Below are positions 25,050 to 33,088 of a stretch of DNA of 64,000 nucleotides, in pieces. The position numbers and the translations under genes are program-made. The notes below the pieces were generated by a model, which was not told the DNA's origin, made no database searches, and worked only from the letters and a program-made list of their open reading frames with translations. Position 1 is the first letter of the stretch. Each line of letters begins with the position of its first letter. The DNA lies in contig JAEZIO010000072.1 of the NCBI GenBank assembly GCA_023436615.1, positions 62,001 to 126,000 on the forward strand, in the 5' to 3' direction. The stretch is from Pseudomonadota bacterium (GTDB lineage Bacteria > Pseudomonadota > Alphaproteobacteria > Sphingomonadales > Sphingomonadaceae).

Positions 25050-26761
25050 CAGGTCTGAACCGGGTGCGTATCGGAAAGGTGCAGGCCGAACCGCCGGTAC
25101 AGCCACCATTGCTGAAGAATGGTGAGGATGTTCGACGTCACCCAGTACAGCACCAGGCCCGCCGCGAACGGCGCCAGGATGAACATCATCACCCACGGCA
25201 TCAGCGCGAAGATCTGTTGCTGCGTCGGGTCCATCTGCTGCGGGTTGAGCTTGAACTGCAGCCACATCGTGACGCCCAGCAGGATGGGAAGGACGCCGAG
25301 GTGCAGCAAGCCGGGCGGGGTGAAGTTCAGCAGCCCGAACAGGTTGATCGGCGTGAGCGGGTCGGGCGCCGACAGGTCCTGTATCCAAAGCGCGAAAGGC
25401 TGGTGGCGCATTTCAACGGATACCAGCAGCACCTTGTACAGCGCGTAGAAGATCGGGATCTGGAGCAGGATCGGGAGGCAGCCCGCAGCGGGATTGATCT
25501 TCTCGTCCTTGTACAGCTTGAGCATCTCCTGCTGCTGTCTGGCGCGGTCGTTCTTGTACTTTTCCTGCAGCGCCTTGAGCTTGGGCTGCACCTTGCGCAT
25601 CGCAGCGAACGACTTGAACTGCTTCTGGGCGATCGGGAACATGAGCAGGCGGACGATGATCGTCAGGCCGATGATCGCGATGCCGAAATTGCCCGTCGCA
25701 TGAAACAGCCAGTTCAGCACGTCGAAGATCGGCCGCATGAACCATTCGAACCAGCCCCAGTCGATCGCCTTGGAGAGCTTGGGGATTCCGGCCGCTTCGT
25801 AGCGGTCGAGGAGCGCCTTTTCCTTCGCCCCCGCGAACAGCCGGGTGTCCGTGTGGACCGTTGCGCCGGGCGCAACCACCTGGGGCGCCTCGGCGAAATC
25901 CGCCTGGTAGCCGCCCGACGGCGTTCCGGTGAAGGTCGCGGCGATCTGCGGGCTTCCGACGGGCGCCAGCGCCGTCAGCCAATATTTGTCGGTAAAGCCG
26001 ATCCAGCCGCCGTCGCTGGTGAACCTCTTGACGCTGCCGCCGTCGAGATCGGCCCAGTCGACGTCGTAATTGGCGGCGCCATCGAGGAATCCGATCGGTC
26101 CGACGTGGACCGTCCAGCTGCTCGTGTCATGCGATTTGTCGGCGCGGCTCACGAGGCCGTACGGGCGCACTGCGACTGCTCCCTGCCCCCGGTTCTGCAC
26201 CTGCTGGCGGACGCTGAAGAGATAATTTTCGTCGACCGCGATCACCATCTGGAACAGCTGGCCGGACCCGTTGGTCCAGCTCAGCGTGACAGGTTTTCCC
26301 GGCTCCAGGGTCGCGCTGCTCGCAGTCCATTGCGTGTCCGCCCCGGGGACTTCCGCGCCCTGGCCGGACCAGCCGAAGCTGGCGAAATAGGCGCCCGGGG
26401 CGCCGGCCGGCGAAAGCAGGCGGACCGGTGGCGAATCGTCAGCAATCGTCTGGCGCTCCTTGAGCAACACGAGGTCGTCCAGGCGCGCGCCCTTGAGGTT
26501 GATCGAGCCTTCGAGGCTCGGTGTCCGGATCTGGACTCGCGGCGCTTCGCGCAGGACCGCGGCACGCGCCCGCAACTTCTGCTGCTGGGCTTGCGGCGCG
26601 GGCGCCGCCTGCGGCTGCGGGGCCGGCTTCACCTTGCCGTTCTCTACCTTCTGCGACTGCGGCGCAGCGGTTGGAAGCAGTCGCTCGGAAAGGAAGCCCC
26701 AGCCGATCAGCACCAGCGCGCTCAGCACGATGGCGAGAATCATGTTCCGATTGTCGTTCAC
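25049..26761 (-). CDS. yidC: Membrane protein insertase YidC
   Basis: Oxa1-family insertase that integrates membrane proteins alone or with SecYEG. The start chosen is GTG at 26759-26761, where the family N-terminus MNDNRNMILAIVLSALVLIG begins; 570 aa. An N-terminal helix is followed by a large periplasmic beta-rich domain (to about 340) and five C-terminal helices with the conserved hydrophilic-groove arginine region, including QKQFKSFAAMRKVQPKLK and INPAAGCLPILLQIPIFYALY. 25 bases after yidD. Confidence 0.96.
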   Translation of the reverse strand: MNDNRNMILAIVLSALVLIGWGFLSERLLPTAAPQSQKVENGKVKPAPQPQAAPAPQAQQQKLRARAAVLREAPRVQIRTPSLEGSINLKGARLDDLVLLKERQTIADDSPPVRLLSPAGAPGAYFASFGWSGQGAEVPGADTQWTASSATLEPGKPVTLSWTNGSGQLFQMVIAVDENYLFSVRQQVQNRGQGAVAVRPYGLVSRADKSHDTSSWTVHVGPIGFLDGAANYDVDWADLDGGSVKRFTSDGGWIGFTDKYWLTALAPVGSPQIAATFTGTPSGGYQADFAEAPQVVAPGATVHTDTRLFAGAKEKALLDRYEAAGIPKLSKAIDWGWFEWFMRPIFDVLNWLFHATGNFGIAIIGLTIIVRLLMFPIAQKQFKSFAAMRKVQPKLKALQEKYKNDRARQQQEMLKLYKDEKINPAAGCLPILLQIPIFYALYKVLLVSVEMRHQPFALWIQDLSAPDPLTPINLFGLLNFTPPGLLHLGVLPILLGVTMWLQFKLNPQQMDPTQQQIFALMPWVMMFILAPFAAGLVLYWVTSNILTILQQWWLYRRFGLHLSDTHPVQT

Positions 26762-26786
26762 GCTGGTCGCAATCCTCGCATTCGGT

Positions 26787-26999
26787 TCAAGGTACCGGGT
26801 CGGGTCCCTGACCACCCCACGGGTGGCAGCGGCCGATCCGTTTCAGTGCAAGCCAGCCCCCGCGGAGCGCGCCATAGCGCGATAATGCGGTGATCGCATA
26901 GGCCGAGCAGGACGGCTGGTAGCGGCAGCTCGGCGGGAGCACTTTCGAAGGCCCCGTTTGCCACGCACGGCACAGCCAGATCAGGAGCCGCGCGATCAT
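26787..26999 (-). CDS. yidD: Membrane protein insertion efficiency factor YidD
   Basis: Small peripheral membrane protein that assists YidC-dependent insertion. 70 aa. The family core CRYQPSCSAYAITAL (about 25-39), RYGALRGGWLALKRI and GRCHPWGGQGPDPVP are complete. The ATG overlaps the rnpA stop by 4 bases. Encoded in the usual rnpA-yidD-yidC order. Confidence 0.95.
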   Translation of the reverse strand: MIARLLIWLCRAWQTGPSKVLPPSCRYQPSCSAYAITALSRYGALRGGWLALKRIGRCHPWGGQGPDPVP

Positions 27000-27460
27000 C
27001 GAGCGATCCGCTTAAGTGCGCTCGCCAGGTCCGCTCGAAGAAGGCCGAAATCTCGTTCTATGCCGCCGGCGCGTCCGATCATCACATGGTCGGATCCGGC
27101 AAAGCCGTGAGCCCGGAGAAGCTCGCGCGCCAATTCGCGGAAGCGGCGCTTCATCCGGTTGCGGGTGACCGCGTTTCCCACCTTCTTGCTTACGGTAAAG
27201 CCCACGCGCTTGAGCGGGTCCTGGTCCTGGCGGTCACGGACGAGGAGCACGAATCCGGGCGTGGCGGCGCGCCGGCCGGCGTTCGCCGCGAGGAAATCCG
27301 AGCGTTTCTTGAGGATTGTTAGGCGCTGAGCTTCTTGCGGCCGCGCGCCCGACGCGCGTTCAGCACCTTCCGTCCGCCCACGGTCGCCATGCGGGCCCGG
27401 AACCCGTGCCGCCGCGCGCGGACCAGATTGCTCGGTTGAAAGGTGCGCTTCATCGCTCAT
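26996..27460 (-). CDS. rnpA: Ribonuclease P protein component, frame enclosing rpmH
   Basis: Protein subunit of RNase P, which matures tRNA 5' ends. The conserved protein begins near LTILKKRSDFLAAN and carries the RNR motif KKVGNAVTRNRMKRRFRE. No ATG, GTG or TTG exists in frame near that point. The only canonical in-frame start is the ATG at 27458-27460, giving 154 aa with a 47-residue basic extension read out of frame through the whole of rpmH. The rnpA and rpmH ATGs are separated by 4 nucleotides. Alternatively, initiation could occur at a rare codon near 27319. The enzyme identity is firm; the start is not. Confidence 0.85.
   Translation of the reverse strand: MSDEAHLSTEQSGPRAAARVPGPHGDRGRTEGAERASGARPQEAQRLTILKKRSDFLAANAGRRAATPGFVLLVRDRQDQDPLKRVGFTVSKKVGNAVTRNRMKRRFRELARELLRAHGFAGSDHVMIGRAGGIERDFGLLRADLASALKRIAR
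27319..27453 (-). CDS. rpmH: 50S ribosomal protein L34
   Basis: 44-aa, extremely basic large-subunit protein: MKRTFQPSNLVRARRHGFRA, then ending GRKKLSA. Length and sequence match the family throughout. A GAGG ribosome site lies 8 bases upstream of the ATG at 27451-27453. It is wholly contained, in another frame, within the longest rnpA reading frame. First gene of the rpmH-rnpA-yidD-yidC-engB operon. Confidence 0.97.
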   Translation of the reverse strand: MKRTFQPSNLVRARRHGFRARMATVGGRKVLNARRARGRKKLSA

Positions 27461-27474
27461 GCCTCAAATATCAA

Positions 27475-27534
27475 AAGAAAAAGGGCCGCCGGTTAGGGCA
27501 GCCGCCGTTGGGCGCGCCGATACGCGGCGGCCCC
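27475..27534 (-). terminator. Terminator of the PGPGW-like gene
   Basis: On the minus strand a 9-bp stem GGGCCGCCG/CGGCGGCCC (27525-27533 with 27483-27491) is followed by CTTTTTCTTTT. The loop is long (33 bases), which lowers confidence. It overlaps the predicted rpmH promoter, separating the two transcription units. Confidence 0.45.
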
Positions 27535-27545
27535 TGCAAAGTCAA
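27517..27545 (-). promoter_or_regulatory. Predicted promoter of the rpmH operon
   Basis: Minus-strand TTGACT (27540-27545), 17-base spacer, TATCGG (27517-27522). The predicted start near 27510 leaves a leader of about 57 bases before rpmH. The -35 box overlaps the stop codon of the upstream PGPGW-like gene. Confidence 0.5.
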
Positions 27546-27904
27546 TTGCTGGGCGCCTCCGGCGGGAGCTGCTTTTGCTCGCGTTCCGCCTTGCGAAGCG
27601 CCTCGCGGCGCCGCGCGCTGGGTCGGCGTAGCGCCCAGTCGGTCCAGCGGCCCGCCTTGGGCTGCCACTTCTTGAACCGTACGTACCGGCGGCGGGCCCA
27701 CATGCTGGTTTTCAGGACCATCGCCAGACCGATGCCCGCGACGATGATCCCGCCGGGGCCCGGTAGAGCTCCCACCAAGGGCGACAGGACGAGAAGCAGG
27801 ACTCCGAAGCCGAAGATCGCCCATTCGACGACCGGATGGTCGATGAACCGCCGCCATTCCCGCCTCGTGAACATGCCTCGCATTTGGGCAAACAGGCGCT
27901 CCAT
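27542..27904 (-). CDS. PGPGW-like small membrane protein
   Basis: 120 aa. Two hydrophobic segments (about 27-45 and 48-65) flank GALPGPGGIIVAGIGLAMVL, resembling the putative transmembrane PGPGW family. A basic, Arg/Lys-rich cytoplasmic tail follows (about 68-115). No function is known. It lies upstream of rpmH on the same strand and is divergent from comM. A role near the YidC operon is only a positional suggestion. Confidence 0.7.
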   Translation of the reverse strand: MERLFAQMRGMFTRREWRRFIDHPVVEWAIFGFGVLLLVLSPLVGALPGPGGIIVAGIGLAMVLKTSMWARRRYVRFKKWQPKAGRWTDWALRRPSARRREALRKAEREQKQLPPEAPSN

Positions 27905-28011
27905 CGCAAGAGCGCTTGCCCGCCGCCCGATCCGCGGGCTAGCACGTCGGTGCCGAGCTAGGGGGATTGTTGCCTGATCGCGAAGGACTGATCCAGCGGG
28001 GGCGCCGCTAG

Positions 28012-29520
28012 ATGGCCGCCACCGTTGCCACCGTTGCCTATCTTGGCCTCGAAGCCCGCTCGGTCGAAGTGCAGGTCCAGCTGTCGTCCGGCCTTCCAGC
28101 GTTTGTCATCGTGGGATTAGCTGACAAGGCAGTCGCGGAAAGCCGTGAGCGCGTGCGTGCTGCGCTGGCGGCGATCGGGCTGGCGCTGCCGCCCAAGCGC
28201 ATCACCGTCAACCTGTCGCCGGCCGACCTGCCCAAGGAGGGCTCTCACTACGACCTGCCGATCGCGCTGTGCCTTCTGGCGGCAATCGGCGCGGCCGATG
28301 CCGAAACCCTGTCTCACTACGTCGCGGTGGGCGAGCTGTGCCTCGACGGCCGTATCGCTGCTTCCCCCGGCGTGCTGCTCGCAGCGCTTCATGCATCGAG
28401 CGAAGACAAAGGCCTGATCTGCCCGGTCTCGCAGGGCAGCGAGGCGAGCTGGGCGGGCGAGCTCGAGGTGATCGCTGCGCCCGACCTGCTTGCGCTCCTC
28501 GCGCACCTCAAAGGCACCAACCTGCTGCCGTCACCACCGGCGGCCGAAGCCGAGCCCGCCGATTCCGGGCCCGACCTGGCGCAGGTCAAGGGGCAGGAGG
28601 TTGCGAAGCGCGCGCTCGAGATCGCCGCGGCGGGCGGTCATAACCTGCTCATGAGCGGCCCTCCGGGGGCCGGGAAATCGCTGCTGGCCGCGTGCCTTCC
28701 GGGAATCCTCCCGCCGCTCGAGCCCTCGGAGGCGCTGGAAGTCTCCATGGTTGCTTCGGTCGCAGGCGAGCTCAATGGCGGCAAAATCCGCAGGCGCAGG
28801 CCGTTTCGTGCGCCCCATCACAGCGCGTCCATGCCGGCGCTGGTCGGCGGCGGCCTCAGGGTGCGGCCCGGCGAGATCAGTCTGGCCCACCTCGGGGTGC
28901 TCTTCCTCGACGAACTTCCCGAATTCCAGCGCCAGGTCCTCGATTCGCTCCGGCAGCCCCTAGAGACGGGCAATGTCAGCGTCGCTCGAGCGAACACGCA
29001 TGTGACCTTCCCGGCGCGCGTACAATTGGTCGCCGCAATGAACCCGTGCCGGTGCGGCCATCTGAGCGATCCGGCGCTTGCCTGCAGCCGCGCCCCCCGC
29101 TGCGCGGCGGATTACCAGGCGCGCGTTTCCGGGCCGCTGCTCGACCGGATAGACCTTCACGTCGACGTGCACGGCGTGTCCGCGGCCGACCTGACGCTGC
29201 CGCCTCCCGCCGAAGGCAGCGGTGAGGTCGCGGCGCGTGTCGCGGCCGCCCGAAAGCTTCAATCGAACCGCTACGACAGGTCGCACGTGCGAACCAATGC
29301 CGAGGCCGACGGCGAGCTTCTCGACCGTGTAGCGACACCCGACGAGCCGGGACGCAAGCTGCTTGCCGATGCCGCCGCGGCGATGCGGCTGTCCGCGCGC
29401 GGTTTCCACCGGGTGCTTCGCGTCTCGCGGACTATCGCCGATCTCGCGGGGGCCGAGCAGGTCGGCCGCATTCATGTCGCCGAGGCGCTAAGTTACAGGC
29501 GGCAAGCACCGCGCAATTGA
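28012..29520 (+). CDS. comM: ComM/YifB-family AAA+ ATPase
   Basis: Mg-chelatase-like AAA+ helicase that promotes branch migration during natural transformation in competent bacteria. 502 aa. The N-terminal ChlI-like Lon-fold domain (LSSGLPAFVIVGLADKAVAES) precedes the AAA+ core with Walker A SGPPGAGKSLLA (about 220), Walker B GVLFLDELPEF and the zinc-type segment NPCRCGHLSDPALAC. With dprA it suggests transformation capacity, although neither gene proves it. Confidence 0.93.
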   Translation: MAATVATVAYLGLEARSVEVQVQLSSGLPAFVIVGLADKAVAESRERVRAALAAIGLALPPKRITVNLSPADLPKEGSHYDLPIALCLLAAIGAADAETLSHYVAVGELCLDGRIAASPGVLLAALHASSEDKGLICPVSQGSEASWAGELEVIAAPDLLALLAHLKGTNLLPSPPAAEAEPADSGPDLAQVKGQEVAKRALEIAAAGGHNLLMSGPPGAGKSLLAACLPGILPPLEPSEALEVSMVASVAGELNGGKIRRRRPFRAPHHSASMPALVGGGLRVRPGEISLAHLGVLFLDELPEFQRQVLDSLRQPLETGNVSVARANTHVTFPARVQLVAAMNPCRCGHLSDPALACSRAPRCAADYQARVSGPLLDRIDLHVDVHGVSAADLTLPPPAEGSGEVAARVAAARKLQSNRYDRSHVRTNAEADGELLDRVATPDEPGRKLLADAAAAMRLSARGFHRVLRVSRTIADLAGAEQVGRIHVAEALSYRRQAPRN

Positions 29521-29544
29521 CTGCCGGTCGCAACGCGCTGCCAG

Positions 29545-29612
29545 TTCCGGTGCTCGTCAGTACCCCGGACTGCCGCTCGCGCGATTCCGGTGCTCGTCAG
29601 TCCCCCGGACTG
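29545..29612 (+). repeat. Tandem 28-base repeat with internal palindrome
   Basis: Two copies (29545-29572 and 29585-29612), offset by exactly 40 bases and differing at one position. The unit starts TTCCGGTGCTCGTCAGT and ends CCCCGGACTG. Each copy can fold CAGT-CCGG against CCGGACTG. It lies between the comM stop and the 3' end of tRNA-Leu. It may be an extragenic palindromic element or a bidirectional terminator. Confidence 0.6.
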
Positions 29613-29626
29613 ACTGCGCGTCGGAA

Positions 29627-29712
29627 TGGTGCCCCTGGTCCGACTCGAACGGACACTCCGGTGAAGGAACTCGATTTTGAGTCGAGCGCGTCTACCATTC
29701 CGCCACAGGGGC
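29627..29712 (-). tRNA. tRNA-Leu(CAA)
   Basis: 86 nucleotides on the minus strand including encoded CCA. The acceptor stem GCCCCTG/CAGGGGC, a long class-II variable arm, and the anticodon stem CTCGA/TCGAG closing a CTCAAAA loop give anticodon CAA (codon UUG). Confidence 0.93.
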
Positions 29713-29727
29713 CCGCGGCTGCGCCCC

Positions 29728-29756
29728 TAGCTAGGCGGGGCGTGCCATCTTCGCAA
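29728..29756 (-). promoter_or_regulatory. Predicted promoter of tRNA-Leu
   Basis: Minus-strand TTGCGA (29751-29756), 17-base spacer, TAGCTA (29728-29733). It lies about 16 bases before the tRNA 5' end. Confidence 0.45.
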
Positions 29757-29796
29757 TCCGCTGGCCCGCGATAAGAGTGCCGGATATGCTGCGGCC

Positions 29797-30996
29797 ATGG
29801 ATGCGCGAACCAAGGCCGAAATGACGGAAACCGCGAGTGACGCCCACGCGCTCGCGGAGGCGTTCACGGCGAAGCGCGACCGATTGCTCGCGGCGCTGAC
29901 GCTCATCAGCGGCATCGGGCTCATCATCGCCCTTCCTTTCGCGCTTCGGGCGGGCGCCGAATTCTTCCTCCCGGTGACGGCGGCGCTGGTGGTCGCGATC
30001 GCGCTTGTGCCCCTGCTCGAGTGGTTCGAGCGTCGCGGTGTGCCTTCGAAGCTCGCCTCGGCACTGTGCGTGCTCATCTTCCTGACGCTCACGTTCTTCG
30101 CCATCGGCTCGATCGTGCTTCCCGCGATCGACTGGATCGCGCTGATACCGGAGCGGATCGGCAAGGTTCAGGCGGCACTCGATCCGCTGCTCGATATCTA
30201 CAAGAACTTCGACCGCTTCGTTGAGCGCACGCTCTCGCAGGTTGCCGTGGCTCCGGATCGCAGCCGCACCGTGACCATCGAGACGCCGAATTCGCTTTCG
30301 AGCCTGCTCGCGACGTCCGCGCCGCACATCCTGATCCAGCTGTTTTTCGCGCTTCTGGTGATCTTCTTCTTCCTCGCCGGGTGGACCGCCATGCGCAAGC
30401 GCACGATCGTCAGCCGCGGCAGCTTCGAAGGCGCGCTCACCACTGCGCGCGTGATCCAGCAGGTCGTGGACTCCACCTCGACCTACATCGGCACGATCAC
30501 CGTCATCAATGTCGCGCTCGGCGCCCTGACCGCGCTCATCATATGGCAGCTGGGAATGACCTCGCCCGTCATGTGGGGCGGCATCGTCGCCGTTCTCAAC
30601 TATATTCCCTACCTCGGCCCGATCGCGTCGGCCCTGCTGCTCTTCTTCGGCGGGCTCATGGTATTCCCCGATGCCTGGGCGGCGATGCTTCCGCCGATGG
30701 TCTTCATTGGGCTGCACCTGGTCGAGGCGAACCTCATCACCCCGATGATCGTCGGCGAGCGGCTCGAGATCAATCCGCTCGCGATCCTCATCTCGCTGAG
30801 TTTCTGGGCCTGGGTATGGGGCACCACCGGCGCTCTCCTTGCCGTTCCGCTGCTGATCATCATCAAGCAGGTGTTCTCCGCCGCGGGCACTCCCGACATC
30901 GCCGGATTCCTGTTCGAACACGGGACTTTGACACATGTCGGGGAGGAAGAGGAAAATGAGGCCGGCATTGTTGACAGTGCAGGGGGCGTCACCTAG
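29797..30996 (+). CDS. AI-2E family transporter (PerM-like)
   Basis: 399-aa polytopic membrane protein of the AI-2 exporter/PerM family. An N-terminal helix pair (about 33-75), a soluble middle segment (about 110-185) and then about five to six helices with the conserved VLNYIPYLGPIASALL and LVEANLITPMIVGERLEINPLAILIS blocks. Substrates vary in the family (AI-2, ions, permeant unknown), so the specific role is open. It has an acidic C-terminal tail. Confidence 0.87.
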   Translation: MDARTKAEMTETASDAHALAEAFTAKRDRLLAALTLISGIGLIIALPFALRAGAEFFLPVTAALVVAIALVPLLEWFERRGVPSKLASALCVLIFLTLTFFAIGSIVLPAIDWIALIPERIGKVQAALDPLLDIYKNFDRFVERTLSQVAVAPDRSRTVTIETPNSLSSLLATSAPHILIQLFFALLVIFFFLAGWTAMRKRTIVSRGSFEGALTTARVIQQVVDSTSTYIGTITVINVALGALTALIIWQLGMTSPVMWGGIVAVLNYIPYLGPIASALLLFFGGLMVFPDAWAAMLPPMVFIGLHLVEANLITPMIVGERLEINPLAILISLSFWAWVWGTTGALLAVPLLIIIKQVFSAAGTPDIAGFLFEHGTLTHVGEEEENEAGIVDSAGGVT

Positions 30997-31055
30997 TTCG
31001 CGCGCCTCATCGGGACCTCCTCGAAGCACCGCTTTGACAGCCATCCTGATAACGC

Positions 31056-31132
<77 letters not shown>

Positions 31133-31192
31133 TTTCCGATCCGATTTTCAGCGCTTTGGGATTCGCCGCGCATCGTTTAGCTTCGCCGCGCA

Positions 31193-31978
31193 ATGCGAGG
31201 GGACGAGTCCGCTTTTGCAGCGCTTGGGCTTCGTCCTGGCGCGAAACCCGCCGAGGTCGATGAAGCCTACCGGCGGCTGATCAAGCAATATCATCCGGAC
31301 CGCACCGGCGGCGACGGCAGGCGGGCCGCCGAAATCAATCATGCGTATCGCGTGCTGCGGCGCCAAGGCCTGCAGGTCGCGCGGCCGCGGACCGTGCCCA
31401 TGGCCGTGCACATGCCCGAGAGGCGCCCCAGGCCTCGCAAGCGCGAGTGGCTCCTCACGGTTCTCGTGCTGGGAATTGCCGGCGCGGGACTGGCAAACGA
31501 GGACCTGCGCTCGAAGTCCGTGGCAACGGTGCCGCGGCTGCCGATCGCATGGCCGCAGGCGGACGAGTCCGGCGTGAGGTCGCCGGCGATGCCATGGGTC
31601 GACTTCGACGAGCCGCTCCACGTCGCGGTCATCGACGGCGCCATCTCAGACGCTGCCCGGCTTGATGAGGTCGGCACCAGCGATGCCGCCACCGATTACA
31701 GCCGCGATTGTCGAAACAAGATCCGGAAACAGCCGAGTCTCGCCCTGTTCGACGCTTGCGCGGCCTTCGACGAGGCGATGATTGCGCTTGCCGACGAGGA
31801 TGTCGCCACTTCCGGTGCGTTCAGCGGGTCGGAGGTGATGGCCCGTGAAATGGCCGCGGCCAGAATCCTTTCGGATGACATGCTCGGCGCCGATTCCCGG
31901 CTGCACCGTATCCGGACGAGAGTGGAAATGGCGCTGCTCCCACGCCTGGACCCCCCCGCAGCCGACGTTCAGCCTTAG
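31193..31978 (+). CDS. J-domain protein with one membrane helix
   Basis: 261 aa. The N-terminal J-domain (about 6-60) contains the HPD triad in IKQYHPDRTGG, so it should stimulate a DnaK ATPase. A basic stretch leads to one hydrophobic helix (about 86-103). The remaining 150 residues are acidic, contain two cysteines (SRDCRNKI, LFDACAAF) and match no family I recognise. There is no G/F or zinc domain, so it is not DnaJ itself. The stop interlocks with the convergent hydrolase gene in TTAG. Confidence 0.75.
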   Translation: MRGDESAFAALGLRPGAKPAEVDEAYRRLIKQYHPDRTGGDGRRAAEINHAYRVLRRQGLQVARPRTVPMAVHMPERRPRPRKREWLLTVLVLGIAGAGLANEDLRSKSVATVPRLPIAWPQADESGVRSPAMPWVDFDEPLHVAVIDGAISDAARLDEVGTSDAATDYSRDCRNKIRKQPSLALFDACAAFDEAMIALADEDVATSGAFSGSEVMAREMAAARILSDDMLGADSRLHRIRTRVEMALLPRLDPPAADVQP

Positions 31979-33048
31979 TTGGGCGATGCCGCAGGCGATC
32001 CTGCGGGTTCCGGCGCGGGGCCGAGCGGCTTCTGGTCACTTGCCTGCGCGCTGCCGGTCAGCGTCCAGCGCAGATTATCGGAGGCTGCGACCTTTTCCAC
32101 GTAGGGCTCACGGGGCGCGGCTTCGACGGCCTTGCGCGCCTCGGCGAGCTTGAAGCGCACGGCCACGCGGCCGGCGGGCGCCTCCTGGACCTGGGCGCCG
32201 GGGATATCTTCGACCGCTTCCACCTGTTGCTGCTGCACGGGCCTCGATGCGAGCGCTGCAAGCGCCGCGCTTCGCAGGGCGGCCGCGTTGGGCTCCTGCC
32301 GCGCATATCGCTGGACGAACGCCGCCGGAGTTCCCCAGCCGCCGCTCCACCGATAGAACAAATGTGCCCCGACAACCGCGTTCTTCGCCAGCGTCGACGC
32401 CCAGTAAGGCACGACGTAATTGGCATGGTAGTGAGTCGCCAGGCCCACCGGTCCGAACACCGCCCCGTCGAGCGCCGCCCGAGCGACCGCACGGGCCCGT
32501 GCCCAGCCCGAATCGCTTGGCTGGCGGTAGAGCGAACCGTCGTTGGTGAAGGTGAACTGGGCGCCGGTCGCGCGGGTCGAACCCTGGTAAACCACGCCGC
32601 AGACTGTCGATGGAAAGGCGGGATGCCGAACGCGATTGAGGACGACCTGAGCGACGGCACGCTGACCGTCGCTGCTTTCGTTGCCGGCCTCGTAATAAAC
32701 GGCGCTCGTCAGGCACTCGAGAGCGCGGGCACGAGTCGTCGAATCGGCGTTGGCCATCGAAAAGGGCAAGGCGGCCGGATTGGGGCCGCCGGCAACCGGG
32801 ATATTCTGGTTCACGGCGAGTGCCGCGGTAGGCGCGAGGTCGCGAACGAGCAGCGGCGGCGGGGCCGGGGCGGTTCGCTCCGCGCGCTCGGCCTCGATCG
32901 CGTCGAGGTTCGGCGAGGACCACGCAGCGCCTGCCGCTGCAATCGCCGCGGCCAGTCCAAGCACGCCGAGCGCAACGAGTTCGCGCGGGTGCTTTTGCCA
33001 AAGCGTGATGGCCCTTTGGCGGGCGGGGAAGAGTGTCGCTGCGGTCAT
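31975..33048 (-). CDS. SleB-type cell wall hydrolase
   Basis: 357 aa from the ATG at 33046-33048. One N-terminal membrane anchor (about 20-40), a Pro-rich linker, then the hydrolase_2 (SleB C-terminal) domain (about 105-240) with LTSAVYYEAGNESSDGQRAV, VLNRVRHPAFP and VCGVVYQGS, and ATHYHANYV. The catalytic glutamate is the one in YYEAGNES. The C-terminal region is low-complexity. It likely cleaves peptidoglycan in the periplasm. It follows fthC by 40 bases on the same strand. Confidence 0.85.
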   Translation of the reverse strand: MTAATLFPARQRAITLWQKHPRELVALGVLGLAAAIAAAGAAWSSPNLDAIEAERAERTAPAPPPLLVRDLAPTAALAVNQNIPVAGGPNPAALPFSMANADSTTRARALECLTSAVYYEAGNESSDGQRAVAQVVLNRVRHPAFPSTVCGVVYQGSTRATGAQFTFTNDGSLYRQPSDSGWARARAVARAALDGAVFGPVGLATHYHANYVVPYWASTLAKNAVVGAHLFYRWSGGWGTPAAFVQRYARQEPNAAALRSAALAALASRPVQQQQVEAVEDIPGAQVQEAPAGRVAVRFKLAEARKAVEAAPREPYVEKVAASDNLRWTLTGSAQASDQKPLGPAPEPAGSPAASPN

Positions 33049-33088
33049 GTGAAATGTCGCACTGATATAGTCGACTAATACGGCGCGA

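Noticed and set aside
25064..26893. 609-codon plus-strand frame opposite yidC
   Set aside because: Antisense shadow with Asp/Arg/Glu-rich sequence, no recognisable domain.
29517..29774. 85-codon frame across the tRNA-Leu locus
   Set aside because: Overlaps the tRNA and repeats, no family; chance frame.
31034..31039. TTGACA just upstream of tRNA-Asp as a -35 box
   Set aside because: A -10 box at proper spacing would fall inside the tRNA.
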